A DNA stretch of 64,000 nucleotides from Natrinema salinisoli (GTDB lineage Archaea > Halobacteriota > Halobacteria > Halobacteriales > Natrialbaceae), in contig NZ_CP084469.1 in the NCBI RefSeq assembly GCF_020405205.1, positions 2,294,001 to 2,358,000 on the forward strand. Direction: 5' to 3'. The position numbers and the translations under genes are program-made. Of the stretch, positions 8,327-16,491 are shown one piece after another. Each line of letters begins with the position of its first letter. Position 1 is the stretch's first letter. The notes under the pieces are model-generated. The model made no database searches. It worked only from the letters and a program-made list of their open reading frames with translations, and was not told the DNA's origin.

Positions 8327-8748
8327 TCACTAGGACTCAATATCCAGTAGTTATCCTACTCAGCTTCAGTCATTATCTCGGCTGTAAGGTATCCCGTTCC
8401 TTACCTAAGGAATTCTCACAGCTCACGTCTCTGGTAGACCATTCGCATCTCTAGTGAGCGAAAAAGGAACGTCCTCACATACCTCCGTTTCATGTGCTTC
8501 AACTGGAGATCTGCGTGCGGAGGCGGAGCAGGGCGCTGTAATTTTTTGGCGCTGTCCCCTTGGGGACACCCGCCAAGGGGGCTTTCGCGCGAAGCGCGAA
8601 ACGACCCCGCAGCTGTCGCGGTGCGATCGCCGTGCCGACCCCGTCCTCGAGGCGCTGGCTACAACCAGATTTGTCTAAGCAAGGCTGTCATTCAAGCGAA
8701 CTTGTAGAAAAGGGGGAATTCGATAGTGTTGCCACTATGCGGGTCGGT
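8327..8748. other. Non-coding stretch with hairpins, possible replication origin
   Basis: 422 bp without a convincing gene, between the 3' end of the replication-type gene and the 5' end of the peptidase operon. The left part is AT-rich and probably carries the peptidase-operon promoter. The part 8520-8640 is GC-rich with two adjacent perfect stem-loops. Origins commonly sit beside rep genes in haloarchaeal plasmids and proviruses, so this is the best origin candidate in the window (inference). Confidence 0.4.
8556..8601. repeat. Two adjacent perfect inverted repeats
   Basis: CCCCTTGG (8556-8563) pairs with CCAAGGGG (8573-8580), and TTTCGCGC (8583-8590) pairs with GCGCGAAA (8594-8601). They form two stems of 8 bp separated by 2 nt. 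Candidate roles are an origin structure, a recognition site for the neighbouring replication-type protein, or transcript ends. Confidence 0.55.
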
Positions 8749-10368
8749 TCAGCGGTCGGCAACAGCGCCGACGAATCCGGTTTCAGTACCGCCGCCGGGA
8801 GTCTTCCAGGTGAACTCGACGCCACGGAGTTCGGTCGGATCATTCCCTGATCGAGACCACTTCTCGAGGGCTTCGCTGGCGATCGTCGCGACGTTCTCGA
8901 AACTGTCCGACTTCAGGCGGGAGAGGATCGTATCGATCCGCATCTGCCGAGGTTCGCCGTGTTCGTCGAACTCGAGGTCGGCGCCGTTCTTCGCGAGCCA
9001 CTCCTGGAAGGGCGATGACTCGGCGACGTGATCGGCCAAGCCCATGAGGTGCTGCATCCGATCGGCGTAGCTCTCGATCGCGTACTCTGCCGACTCGACG
9101 AGCGCTCGCAGTTCCTCCCGGTACTTCCGAGCCCGGAACGAGACATCGCCTTGGTCGAGTTCAAGAATCTCACCGAGGTCGTTGATCGCCCGGTAGATCG
9201 TCGCGGGATGCTTCCCCAGCTGGTCGGCGAGACCGTCGACGGTCGCACCGCCGTCGGTCGCAACCGTTTCGGATACATCACGGGCAGTCTCGCCCATATC
9301 TCGAAGCGTCGTCATCAACAGGTGGTCAGACTTCGCCTCGAGGCGCGGCGTCGGGTCTTCGTAGAGTTCGACCGGCTGGTCTCGAGCAACCGCGTCGAAG
9401 TGATCATCGGCTATGTAGACGCCATTTCCGTCGGGACCGAGCGGAATGTCTTCCCAGTGGAGAGCGTTCAATAGCGTCTCCTCTATCTGCTCGGTCACTT
9501 CGTGGCGGTCGGCCCACGCCCATGCCTCGTTATCGTTCATCGACTTGTTTACCAGGACTTCCACCTTCGGATGGTACGACGGGTGATCTTTCGAGACCGC
9601 GTTGGGGTCCTTCAGCTGGTAGATCTCGAACTTCCGCCCGTACGTGTGACCCGGTAGGAGTTCGCTGGCCGACGTGGGGTTCAGAAACAGCCGGTTCTGA
9701 TGGTTGATGATCTCCTGATTGTCGATGTGGAGCTCGGCTTTCACGCCCTCGAGGTCGGACAGATAGTGCGCGACCTTCTGCAGTACACCGGCCGACGAGA
9801 GCTTTTCCGCCCACTCGCGACGAATCCGGACGTACCGCTCGTATGCCCACATTCGACTCGCTTCGTGCGGCTCGGTTCGAAAGTACTCGGGATGAACCCG
9901 CTCGTTGGCATGATCGAAGATCGCCGCGAAGAACTCCGGCAGCAGCTCGAGGCCGCGCTCGGGTTCGATGTTACTCGTGTGGAACTCGACGTCGACGCCG
10001 TCAACCTCGCCGACCTGATTCTCCCACGGAAGTTGCAACCGCTCACCGCTCTCCCAGTGGCGCATGTTCGGGAACCGCGGGCCGATATTGTACGATGCCT
10101 TCCGTTCACCACGCCCGCGACCCTTGATATCCCACTCGTAGAGCCGCTCGGCGTTGATCCCGTCCGACAGCCGCGGCGCGAATCCCGATTTACTGTAGCT
10201 CGCTTCGAGGAGCCAAGGCTCGCCGTCGATCTCGGTCGTGATCTCGAGGTACCCCTCGAAGGGTGGCCCGAGCATCACCGACGACAGCGCGTCGTACGGA
10301 CCACGGCCCCAGTCGGGCCACTTCCAGCGACCCTCGATCTCGTGAGGCGTCGTCTGGACCTGCGACAC
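8749..10368 (-). CDS. Replication-type protein of the element (DUF7845-like)
   Basis: 539 aa. A large N-terminal domain (about 1-330) opens with a GPYDALSSVMLGPPFEGYLE-type stretch and includes GRGRGERKASYNIGPRFPNM. A winged-helix segment follows (GGATVDGLADQLGKHPATIY near 375-395), then a helical C-terminus. I associate this family with haloarchaeal plasmids and pleolipovirus-like proviruses, where it is the largest non-structural protein and the likely replication initiator. That role is inference, since no HUH or helicase motif is visible. It starts 2 nt after the stop of the upstream zinc-finger gene, making a three-gene minus-strand operon. The hairpin region directly downstream could be its target. 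Confidence 0.6.
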   Translation of the reverse strand: MSQVQTTPHEIEGRWKWPDWGRGPYDALSSVMLGPPFEGYLEITTEIDGEPWLLEASYSKSGFAPRLSDGINAERLYEWDIKGRGRGERKASYNIGPRFPNMRHWESGERLQLPWENQVGEVDGVDVEFHTSNIEPERGLELLPEFFAAIFDHANERVHPEYFRTEPHEASRMWAYERYVRIRREWAEKLSSAGVLQKVAHYLSDLEGVKAELHIDNQEIINHQNRLFLNPTSASELLPGHTYGRKFEIYQLKDPNAVSKDHPSYHPKVEVLVNKSMNDNEAWAWADRHEVTEQIEETLLNALHWEDIPLGPDGNGVYIADDHFDAVARDQPVELYEDPTPRLEAKSDHLLMTTLRDMGETARDVSETVATDGGATVDGLADQLGKHPATIYRAINDLGEILELDQGDVSFRARKYREELRALVESAEYAIESYADRMQHLMGLADHVAESSPFQEWLAKNGADLEFDEHGEPRQMRIDTILSRLKSDSFENVATIASEALEKWSRSGNDPTELRGVEFTWKTPGGGTETGFVGAVADR

Positions 10369-10370
10369 GC

Positions 10371-10667
10371 TTACTCACCCCGGTCCCGCTCGCTCTCGAG
10401 CAAGCCGATGAGTACCGCGACGGGATTCCAGTAGGTCGCACCCTGACACTGGTAACAGACGTGCTTGAACGACGTGCAGTCCGTCGCCTCAAGAGTGGTC
10501 AGGTCGCCGTCGGGCTGCTGGTCCATCTCCTCGAGGCACGCCCGTTTGACTCGAGTCTGCCCACAGCCCACGCAGACCGCGTCGACAGGAATGCCGAATC
10601 GACCGGCCGCCGAGCTTGCCAGCTCAGCCTTAAGGTCACGATCGTCCCGATCGGCGTCGACGCTCAT
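10371..10667 (-). CDS. 98-aa zinc-finger protein
   Basis: 98 aa with two metal-binding pairs, CVGCGQTRVKR and CYQCQGATYW, and a Glu/Asp-rich middle. This is a treble-clef or zinc-ribbon type fold. Its ATG overlaps the stop of the upstream 39-aa zinc ribbon (ATGA), and it ends 2 nt before the replication-type gene. The coupling suggests a role in replication or its control, for example as a DNA-binding accessory (inference). Confidence 0.6.
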   Translation of the reverse strand: MSVDADRDDRDLKAELASSAAGRFGIPVDAVCVGCGQTRVKRACLEEMDQQPDGDLTTLEATDCTSFKHVCYQCQGATYWNPVAVLIGLLESERDRGE

Positions 10668-10783
10668 AGCGGACCCTCCCGCGCGTTACGAACTGCGCGC
10701 GTACAGTCTGGACAGAGGCGGCGAAATGCGTCGACGCGGTCACCGCAGCGTTTGCACTTGTCGGCCTCGACGACGCGGCTCAT
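10664..10783 (-). CDS. 39-aa zinc-ribbon protein
   Basis: Very short gene: MSRVVEADKCKRCGDRV..., with CKRC and CPDC pairs 14 residues apart, a complete mini zinc ribbon. Its stop overlaps the next start (ATGA), and an ATG with two intact Cys pairs in so short a frame is unlikely by chance. It heads the operon that ends with the replication-type gene. Probably a small DNA- or protein-binding factor; no family name can be given. Confidence 0.55.
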   Translation of the reverse strand: MSRVVEADKCKRCGDRVDAFRRLCPDCTRAVRNAREGPL

Positions 10784-10885
10784 CGAGAACCACCGTCCTC
10801 GTAGTTAGCTCTCGTTGAGTGCGTACAAGCGGGAGCGAATATCTCTCTGTGACAAATTACGCGATATTTTTCACAGGAATTGAAT

Positions 10886-11065
10886 ATGGCTCCCTGCTCA
10901 CAGCGGCATGGGGTGATCGCCTTGCGCGACCACAACCGAGTTGTGGCCGTGTGCGTTCGTTGCGAGTCGGCATACGCAGCGAAAGAACTCCTGAACGGAA
11001 GCATCCGACCCATTGGGACAGCGGCCTGTTCCTGTGGGTCGAGCAACTTCCGAGCGCTGAGGTGA
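10886..11065 (+). CDS. 59-aa zinc-ribbon protein, family A copy 1
   Basis: 59 aa from the ATG at 10886; an upstream TTG would add two residues. CVRC and CSCG make the ribbon, with the signature ESAYAAK...NGSIRPIG between them and FRAL at the end. A TATA-like GATATTTTTC lies about 24 nt before the ATG, giving a leaderless transcript divergent from the replication operon. It is clearly related to the protein at 61942-62130, which shares the C..C.S.YAA....G.I.PIG...C.CGS..FR pattern. Function unknown. Confidence 0.6.
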   Translation: MAPCSQRHGVIALRDHNRVVAVCVRCESAYAAKELLNGSIRPIGTAACSCGSSNFRALR

Positions 11066-11245
11066 ATCGCTCCGTTTCCAACTAATTCGGCTATCCTTTT
11101 TCTAACCGAAGTGACCCTCTGACAGCTATTCTTCCCCTTCTCTCGGAACGTGGCGACGCAGAATAAGCAACTGTCAACATTCCCCCATCCAATATATTGG
11201 GGCCGCAGACTGATTTCCCCGTGATGGCTAGTGACCAGTTGCCGA

Positions 11246-11374
11246 ATGATAGCTCGCTGCCCCAACTGTGATGATGGGCTGGGAGAGCGGGTCGCAAAAT
11301 ACGTTTCCGAGGGAGAGGCCGTCGCGAACTTCGTCTGTACAACCTGCGACCACGAATGGTCGCTCCCGCTCTGA
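11246..11374 (+). CDS. 42-aa zinc-ribbon protein
   Basis: MIARCPNCDDGLGERV... with CPNC and CTTC pairs 26 residues apart and a CDHEW end, as in TFIIS/transcription-factor style ribbons. An in-frame GTG at 11231 is an alternative start. The opposite strand carries a long open frame here, but that frame shows no domain, whereas this one has a complete metal site. It is probably one of the tiny zinc proteins typical of haloarchaeal viruses. Confidence 0.5.
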   Translation: MIARCPNCDDGLGERVAKYVSEGEAVANFVCTTCDHEWSLPL

Positions 11375-11562
11375 TCCGGCCAAATTTCATCGTTCTTTTT
11401 ACGAGCACTATCGGTCGAGAATCGCCCGCCGTCGGCCCGAACTTCGCGATCCCCGAGCGCCCGCTGAACGTCGGTATCGGTCGCTTGATGGGCCGGATGA
11501 GCGATGGGCGTTCGACTCTCGACATCGTACAGTTCGCTCGCCCGGACGAACTCGCTACACAT
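11375..11562 (-). pseudogene. Possible remnant ORF of unknown family
   Basis: The frame starting at the ATG at 11562 overlaps the stop of the DUF7563-like gene (GATGTGTAG), as coupled genes do. Its first 60 residues (ELYDVESRTPIAHPAHQATD, then DVQRALGDREVRADGGRF) look like real protein. Beyond that, the frame runs on for about 200 residues antisense to two zinc-ribbon genes with no protein-like pattern. The real gene may have lost its natural end. Low confidence. Confidence 0.25.
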
Positions 11563-11794
11563 CGGCCCCACCTCCGTGCCGGCCGGGCGATGTCTCTGGA
11601 TCGGGAACCGACACGTCGACGCCAGCTGCAGAACCGCGGCTCAGTCGCGCGTAGGTATCGCAATCGCCACAGCGGTGGGCCCGATCATCATCGTCGCCGA
11701 AAACCCGACGGAACCGGTCCGTCACATGAGTGCCACAATGGAGACAGGTAGAATGAGTTACCTGTCTCGAGAATGTAGTACTCACGCCGACCAC
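11555..11794 (-). CDS. Zinc-finger protein, DUF7563-like
   Basis: Up to 79 aa. The core CLHCGTHVTDRFRRVFG followed by HRCGDCDTYARLSRGSAAG matches the short haloarchaeal DUF7563 zinc-finger family (CxxC...CxxC). The exact start is unsure: ATG at 11794 or an in-frame GTG three codons later. A perfect 10-bp inverted repeat lies inside its 5' coding part. It is the last gene before the tRNA. No function is established for the family. Confidence 0.6.
   Translation of the reverse strand: MVGVSTTFSRQVTHSTCLHCGTHVTDRFRRVFGDDDDRAHRCGDCDTYARLSRGSAAGVDVSVPDPETSPGRHGGGADV
11741..11768. repeat. Perfect 10-bp inverted repeat near the element end
   Basis: GAGACAGGTA (11741-11750) pairs with TACCTGTCTC (11759-11768) around an 8-nt spacer. 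It lies in the 5' coding part of the zinc-finger gene, about 200 bp from the tRNA. A dyad of this type could be a binding site for a regulator or integrase. Confidence 0.5.
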
Positions 11795-11962
11795 CCCGGA
11801 TTTCCTTCGCAGAAATCACCGGGCTGCACGGACCCGAATTCGCCATCGTTCGTCCCTCGATTTTCTGAGGGGGTTTGTACGGATTCAGTATCAGTGTATA
11901 ATTCGGTATCAGTCGCGAAGCTGGTGACTAACCGGTTAATTCGAAACGTGACAACAGTCGAA

Positions 11963-12034
11963 TGGACTCGCCGGGATTTGAACCCGGGGCCTCTTCCTTG
12001 CGAAGGAAGCGATCTACCACTGATCTACGAGCCC
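11963..12034 (-). tRNA. tRNA-Ala (anticodon CGC)
   Basis: 72 nt that fold as a complete cloverleaf: acceptor GGGCTCG/CGAGTCC with the G3-U70 pair that identifies tRNA-Ala, D-stem GATC/GATC, anticodon stem CTTCC/GGAAG with loop TTCGCAA, and T-stem CCGGG/CCCGG. The anticodon CGC reads GCG alanine codons. No intron and no encoded CCA. Its 3' end faces the viral-type element, which makes it the likely attachment site. Confidence 0.93.
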
Positions 12035-12142
12035 TCGCACGTTCCTAACCCCGGTTTCTATTTGTAGCTTGTGTTTCGGGGACGGATCGGGACACCGCAC
12101 CACGGTGTGGGCTCGAGCCGAACCACTCTCACCACACCGGAT

Positions 12143-12841
12143 TCAACGTGCAGACCTGCTGGGGTCCGATTCGGAACGGACGGCGAGCACTCGAGCCCGC
12201 CCCGCAACCGTCCCGACCAGGAACCCGGTGAAGTGGGCGATCAGCGCGACGCCGGGCGAGGCGGTCGCGAACGTGACCGCGATCGCGAGGCCGACGAAGA
12301 GGAGGATCGACAGCCAGTCGGGGACGTCGACGATCGAGGCGAGCCCGCTCGAGAGCCGATTCGACGCGACGAGATAGCCCAGCAGGGCGAAGACGGCGCC
12401 GCTGGCACCGAGGACGCCCGGCGTCGGCGCGACGGGGACCATCGGGATCGCCGCGAGCACGCCGGTGAGGACGATCTGGGCGATCCCCGCGATCGCACCG
12501 GTGAGCGCGAAGAAGGCGTGAAACCGGAGCCGGGTCGTGGCTCGCGCGACCGGCCAGCCGAACACGATCAGCGCGAGGGTGTTCGAGACGAGGTGCCCCA
12601 GTCCGTCGTGGGCGTAGACGCTCGTGACGATCGTCCACGGGTCGCTCGTCAGCGGTGGCGCGAGGACGAATAACGTGCCCATCACGCCCGCGAACATCGT
12701 CAGTCCCTGCACGACGAACACGACGGCGAAGACGACGAGCAGCTCGAGAATCGGACTGCTCGAGCCGGGGTCCGACCCGTCGTCCCGCCCGGAATCGGAT
12801 CGAAGGTAGGTTTCCGGTTGCGACCGCGAACGCCGTGACAT
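12143..12841 (-). CDS. Rhomboid family intramembrane serine protease
   Basis: 232 aa from MSRRSRSQ at 12841; an upstream ATG would add 43 poorly hydrophobic residues, and a TATA-like TTTTGA lies just before the chosen start. About six TM segments. GASGAVFA carries the catalytic Ser, AHFTGF the catalytic His, and HDGLGHLVSN is the conserved loop. Rhomboids cleave TM segments of substrates within the membrane. It stands alone beside the tRNA gene and is taken as chromosomal. The substrate is unknown. Confidence 0.88.
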   Translation of the reverse strand: MSRRSRSQPETYLRSDSGRDDGSDPGSSSPILELLVVFAVVFVVQGLTMFAGVMGTLFVLAPPLTSDPWTIVTSVYAHDGLGHLVSNTLALIVFGWPVARATTRLRFHAFFALTGAIAGIAQIVLTGVLAAIPMVPVAPTPGVLGASGAVFALLGYLVASNRLSSGLASIVDVPDWLSILLFVGLAIAVTFATASPGVALIAHFTGFLVGTVAGRARVLAVRSESDPSRSAR

Positions 12842-13058
12842 ACGGGTATCTGGGACGGCGAGGGTCAAAAGTCCCGGCACCGTCTGGAGCCGGTGGGAAG
12901 TTGCCGAAAAGTAGACTGGTAGAGGATCGGAGACGCGACTCCGGAGTCTCGGTTGCGCCTCGAGCGCCACGGCTATCGCTGGGGAACGGGACTCGAAGAC
13001 TGCAAAAACGATCAGTAGCTCGGATACCGGTCGCGGTCGAGACGGCCTCGATGAGCGC

Positions 13059-13367
13059 TTAGTCTTCGAGGACGATCTCGATCGAGACGTCGTTTGGCAC
13101 CTGGATGCGCATGAGCTGGCGGAGTGCGCGTTCGTCGGCGTCCAGATCGATCAGGCGCTTGTGGACGCGCATCTCCCAGTGCTCCCACGTCGCAGTGCCC
13201 TCGCCGTCAGGCGACTTCCGGGTCGGGACCTCGAGGGTCTTCGTCGGCAGCGGGATCGGACCGCTCAGGTTGACGCCGGTGTTGTTCGCGATCTCGCGGA
13301 CGTCGTCGCAGATGTCGTCGAGGTCGTCTGGACTCGTGCCCGCGAGTCGAACGCGTGCCTGCTGCAT
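13059..13367 (-). CDS. rpsJ: 30S ribosomal protein S10
   Basis: 102 aa, the normal length for uS10. The core [20 protein letters not shown] and [15 protein letters not shown] stretches are typical of archaeal S10. It sits directly downstream of the EF-1alpha gene, its ATG right after the tuf stop, which is the conserved archaeal tuf-rpsJ arrangement, so the two are co-transcribed. S10 is part of the small-subunit head. Confidence 0.97.
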   Translation of the reverse strand: MQQARVRLAGTSPDDLDDICDDVREIANNTGVNLSGPIPLPTKTLEVPTRKSPDGEGTATWEHWEMRVHKRLIDLDADERALRQLMRIQVPNDVSIEIVLED

Positions 13368-14633
13368 TTATTGTTTCTCGTGAACTTCGAGGACCTTTCC
13401 GGCGGCGATGGTCTGACCCATGTCGCGGATGGCGAAGCTCCCGAGTTCGGGGATCTCGCTCGACGGCTCGATGCTGAGGGGCTTTTGTGGTCGGATGGTG
13501 ACCACGGCAGCGTCGCCCGACTGGATGAAGTCGGGGTTCTCCTCGGCGACCTCGCCGCTCGAGGGGTCCATCTTCTTGTCGATGGACTCGATCGTACAGG
13601 CGACCTGTGCGGTGTGGGCGTGGAAGACCGGCGTGTAACCGGCCGTGATCACGCTGGGGTGCTGCATGACGACGATCTGGGCCTGGAACGTCTCGGCGAC
13701 GCTCGGCGGGTCGTCGGCGGGGCCACAGACGTCACCGCGTCGGATGTCGTCCTTGCCGATGCCGCGGACGTTGAATCCGACGTTGTCACCGGGCTCCGCT
13801 TTGGGCACCTCTTCGTGGTGCATCTCGATCGTCTTGACCTCGCCGCCCACGTCGCTGGGCTGGAAGGAGACGTTGTCGCCGGTGTTCAGGAGGCCGGTTT
13901 CGATACGTCCGACGGGGACGGTACCGATACCGGAGATGGTGTAGACGTCCTGAATCGGGAGTCGGAGCGGTGCGTCCGTCGGTGGCTCCGGCTCGGGCAG
14001 GTTGTTGAGGGCCTCGAGCAGGATTTCGCCGTCGTACCACGGCGTGTTGTCGGACTCCTCGGCGATGTTGTCGCCTTCGAACGCCGAGATCGGGATGAAC
14101 GAGGCGTCGTCGGTGTTGAACTGGACCTGCTGGAGCAGCTTGTTGACTTCCTCGACGACCTCGTCGTACGTCGACTCCTTGTAGTCGACGATGTCCATCT
14201 TGTTGATGCCGATGATGAGCTCGTCGATACCGAGGGTTCGAGCCAGGAAAACGTGCTCCTGGGTCTGGGGCGCGACACCGTCGTCGGCGGCGACGACGAG
14301 GACGGCGTTGTCCGCCTGGGATGCGCCCGTGATCATGTTCTTCACGAAGTCTCGGTGGCCGGGACAGTCGACGATGGTGAAGTCGTACTCGTCCGTCGAG
14401 AACTCCTGGTGAGCGATGTCGATGGTGACACCGCGCTCTCGCTCTTCGGCGAGGTTGTCCATGACGTAGGCGAACTCGAAGCCGCCCTTGCCCTTCTCTT
14501 CTGCTTCTTCGCGGTGCTGTTCGATGACGTGCTCGGGTACGCTCCCCGTTTCGTAGAGGAGTCGTCCCACGAGCGTACTCTTGCCGTGGTCAACGTGACC
14601 GATGATGGCCAGGTTCTGGTGTTGGTCGCTCAT
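13368..14633 (-). CDS. tuf: Translation elongation factor EF-1 alpha
   Basis: 421 aa, full length. GTPase motifs: GHVDHGKST (G1), DCPGH (G3), NKMD (G4) and SAFEG (G5), followed by the two beta-barrel domains. It brings aminoacyl-tRNA to the ribosome as a GTP complex. It is the first gene of the tuf-rpsJ operon, with a strong TATA box just upstream and an almost leaderless start. Confidence 0.98.
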   Translation of the reverse strand: MSDQHQNLAIIGHVDHGKSTLVGRLLYETGSVPEHVIEQHREEAEEKGKGGFEFAYVMDNLAEERERGVTIDIAHQEFSTDEYDFTIVDCPGHRDFVKNMITGASQADNAVLVVAADDGVAPQTQEHVFLARTLGIDELIIGINKMDIVDYKESTYDEVVEEVNKLLQQVQFNTDDASFIPISAFEGDNIAEESDNTPWYDGEILLEALNNLPEPEPPTDAPLRLPIQDVYTISGIGTVPVGRIETGLLNTGDNVSFQPSDVGGEVKTIEMHHEEVPKAEPGDNVGFNVRGIGKDDIRRGDVCGPADDPPSVAETFQAQIVVMQHPSVITAGYTPVFHAHTAQVACTIESIDKKMDPSSGEVAEENPDFIQSGDAAVVTIRPQKPLSIEPSSEIPELGSFAIRDMGQTIAAGKVLEVHEKQ

Positions 14634-14657
14634 TGTTGTAGCTCACGCGCTGAGGCG

Positions 14658-14665
14658 CTTATATC
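14658..14665 (-). promoter_or_regulatory. TATA box of the tuf-rpsJ operon
   Basis: GATATAAG on the minus strand, about 25-32 nt upstream of the tuf ATG, predicts a transcript starting only a few nucleotides before the start codon. Confidence 0.6.
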
Positions 14666-14974
14666 GGTCCCTTTGGCTCGTTGCGGTTAAAACCATTTCG
14701 AAAGCGTATTCAGCCGATCCCGACGCCTGCTTGCGGTTTGGCTAGGATTACCACGGCACGGTCGTTCGATCGACCGGGTGAGGCAGTACTGGGAAGGCGC
14801 TCGGAAGGGGCTTGAGAGACGTTTCATCCGAACTCGAGCGGCCGATTTCTCGGGCGACACGCGATTCGAGATGGCATCGGTGATGGCGGTCCACTCGTTC
14901 GACAGTACTCGAATAGACGATGACAAGGACACAAAACGAGCCGAACGGCCTCCAGCGGACGGAGCCGAGTCGGG
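14666..14974. other. Intergenic stretch with no recognised gene
   Basis: About 310 bp between the tuf promoter and the end of the homoserine dehydrogenase gene. Open frames on both strands are short and show no domain. The part nearest tuf probably holds upstream promoter elements; nothing else is supported. Confidence 0.4.
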
Positions 14975-15922
14975 TTACAGTGGTGGCAGTCGACCGACGT
15001 CGGAGAGGACTGCCGTCGCCGTCTCCGGACCGCCGGCACCGCGGCCGCTCGAGTGGAGCGAGCCGGCGTTTCGCGTCTCGATCTGGACGATATTGCGGGT
15101 CCCGGTCACGGCGAGGGCACCGTTCTCCGGGACGAGCCGCGGTCCGACGCGGACCCCGTCGCGGGTCGCCTCGCCGATGAGCCGGATCGTGCGGCCGTCT
15201 TCGGCAGCGAGATCGAGGGCGCTGCCCGGAACGTCCTGAATACCCTCGACCGTCGCGTCCTCGAGCGCGAAGCCGCCGTCGGCCAGCACGTTCGCGAGGA
15301 TGACGAACTTGAGCGCGGCGTCCGTGCCGTCCACGTCGAACGTCGGATCGGCCTCGGCGACGCCGAGGTCCTGCGCCTCCGCGAGCACGTGCTCGTAGTC
15401 GAGTCCTTCGGCGGCCATCCGGGTGAGGATGAAGTTCGCGGTCCCGTTGAGCACGCCTCGCACCGCGGTGACCGCCTGTGGCGTGCAGTCCTCGACCGTC
15501 GAGAGCACCGGGATCGCGCCGCCGACCGTCGCTTCGAATCGGATCGAGCCCGCGTGCTCGTCCTCGAGCGCGCGCAGTTCCTCGTAGCGTTCGGCGACCG
15601 GTCCCTTGTTCGCCAGCACGACGTGGCGGTCGGCCTCGAGCGCACGTTTCACGTGCGTGAAGCCGGGTTCGGCGTCGCCGAGCGTCGTCGGCGTCGCTTC
15701 GACCAGAACGTCGTACTCTGTCTCGAAGACGTCCTCGGGGTCGCTGGAACCGACGGCTTCGCCGCCGGCCTTGCGTTCGAGAACCGATTCCACGGCGATT
15801 CCGGTCGAATCGACCGAAGCGCCGGTCGAGTCGGCGAGTGCGACGACGTCGTGGCCGTATTCGGCGGCGAGGTCGGCCACCGAGCGGCCGACGTCACCGG
15901 CGCCGAGAATTGCGAGTTTCAT
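14975..15922 (-). CDS. hom: Homoserine dehydrogenase
   Basis: 315 aa. It has an N-terminal Rossmann fold (LAILGAGDVGRSVADLAAEYG), VEATPT, HVVLANKGPVA, and the family core VGGAIPVLSTVEDCTP and GVLNGTANFILTRM, then EADPTFDVDGTDAALKFVILA. It reduces aspartate semialdehyde to homoserine in the threonine/methionine pathway. There is no C-terminal ACT domain; instead a separate ACT protein is encoded directly upstream with overlapping stop and start (TGATG). A split regulatory subunit is likely. Confidence 0.93.
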   Translation of the reverse strand: MKLAILGAGDVGRSVADLAAEYGHDVVALADSTGASVDSTGIAVESVLERKAGGEAVGSSDPEDVFETEYDVLVEATPTTLGDAEPGFTHVKRALEADRHVVLANKGPVAERYEELRALEDEHAGSIRFEATVGGAIPVLSTVEDCTPQAVTAVRGVLNGTANFILTRMAAEGLDYEHVLAEAQDLGVAEADPTFDVDGTDAALKFVILANVLADGGFALEDATVEGIQDVPGSALDLAAEDGRTIRLIGEATRDGVRVGPRLVPENGALAVTGTRNIVQIETRNAGSLHSSGRGAGGPETATAVLSDVGRLPPL

Positions 15923-16491
15923 CAGGCATCACCTCCGAGCAGCGGTTCGACGACGGTCAGTTCCTTGTCCGTTCCGATCGAGCGGATCGCGGCGAGCGCC
16001 TCCTCGGACCGGCCGGAGTCGATCGCGAGTCGGGCGCGGGCGCTCGAGATCCCACCGGTCCCCTCGGGCGCGGCGAGCGAGAGGTCCAGCACGACCGCGT
16101 CGGCCTCGTCCTCGATCCGCGAGAGGGTGTTCGAGAGGTCGGTATCGACGAGGTGACCGATCAGAACGACGTTGATCTCCTCGCCGTAGTGCTCCGCACC
16201 GGCCTGAATGACGTTCACGCCGGCACCGCGGAGGCCCTCGACGACGTCGTCGAACCGGTCGGGTGGACACTCCAGGTCGACCTCGACGGGAATGTGGCCG
16301 CGCGGCGTAATGTTCCCGCGTTCGTGGTGGATACTCAACAGATTGCCGCCGTTGTCGGCGATCGGGGCGAGCGCGCGTAGCAACTCTCCGGGTTCGTCGA
16401 CGAGCTCGAGTCGGACGGTGTAGGCCCGGAGGCCGCCGTCGGTCTCGGCGTCGGGCTCGTCCTCGTCGCCGGAGTCGGGCGCGTCACCCAT
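15922..16491 (-). CDS. ACT-domain regulatory protein
   Basis: 189 aa from MGDAPDSGDEDE at 16491. An upstream ATG at 16500 is possible, but GGAGGTG sits 6-7 nt before the chosen ATG as a clear ribosome-binding site. The core AYTVRLELVDEPGELLRAL and NGGNLLSIHHERG is an ACT domain that binds amino acids; a second, weaker half follows. Its stop overlaps the hom start, so it is probably the feedback-sensing partner of the dehydrogenase, responding to threonine or a related amino acid (inference). Confidence 0.85.
   Translation of the reverse strand: MGDAPDSGDEDEPDAETDGGLRAYTVRLELVDEPGELLRALAPIADNGGNLLSIHHERGNITPRGHIPVEVDLECPPDRFDDVVEGLRGAGVNVIQAGAEHYGEEINVVLIGHLVDTDLSNTLSRIEDEADAVVLDLSLAAPEGTGGISSARARLAIDSGRSEEALAAIRSIGTDKELTVVEPLLGGDA

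Larger units (their letters stand above)
1..11962. mobile_element. Right part of an integrated pleolipovirus-like element
   Basis: The stretch from the left edge to the 3' end of the tRNA-Ala gene reads as an integrated element. It has a viral-type structural operon, a VP8-like ATPase, a PD-(D/E)XK nuclease, a replication-type protein, several zinc-ribbon proteins under 80 aa, and few housekeeping genes. Its composition is patchy, with an AT-rich segment at about 5.2-8.5 kb. Archaeal elements commonly integrate at the 3' end of tRNA genes, and here the tRNA 3' end faces the element. No integrase and no second copy of the tRNA 3' end are visible, so the other boundary must lie left of base 1. 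The pleolipovirus assignment rests on gene order and the ATPase, not on a database match. Confidence 0.7.

Noticed and set aside
10780-11374. Continuation of a 263-codon minus-strand frame
   Set aside because: Antisense to two zinc-ribbon genes, no domain and no protein-like pattern; only its first part is kept as a possible remnant.
1-11962. Second copy of the tRNA 3' end (attachment site)
   Set aside because: The T-arm sequence GGATTTGAACCC was not found elsewhere in the window; the other boundary is taken to lie to the left.
13161-14690. 509-codon open frame on the plus strand
   Set aside because: It is antisense to tuf and rpsJ and shows the Val/Asp/Glu repeats typical of reversed haloarchaeal genes.
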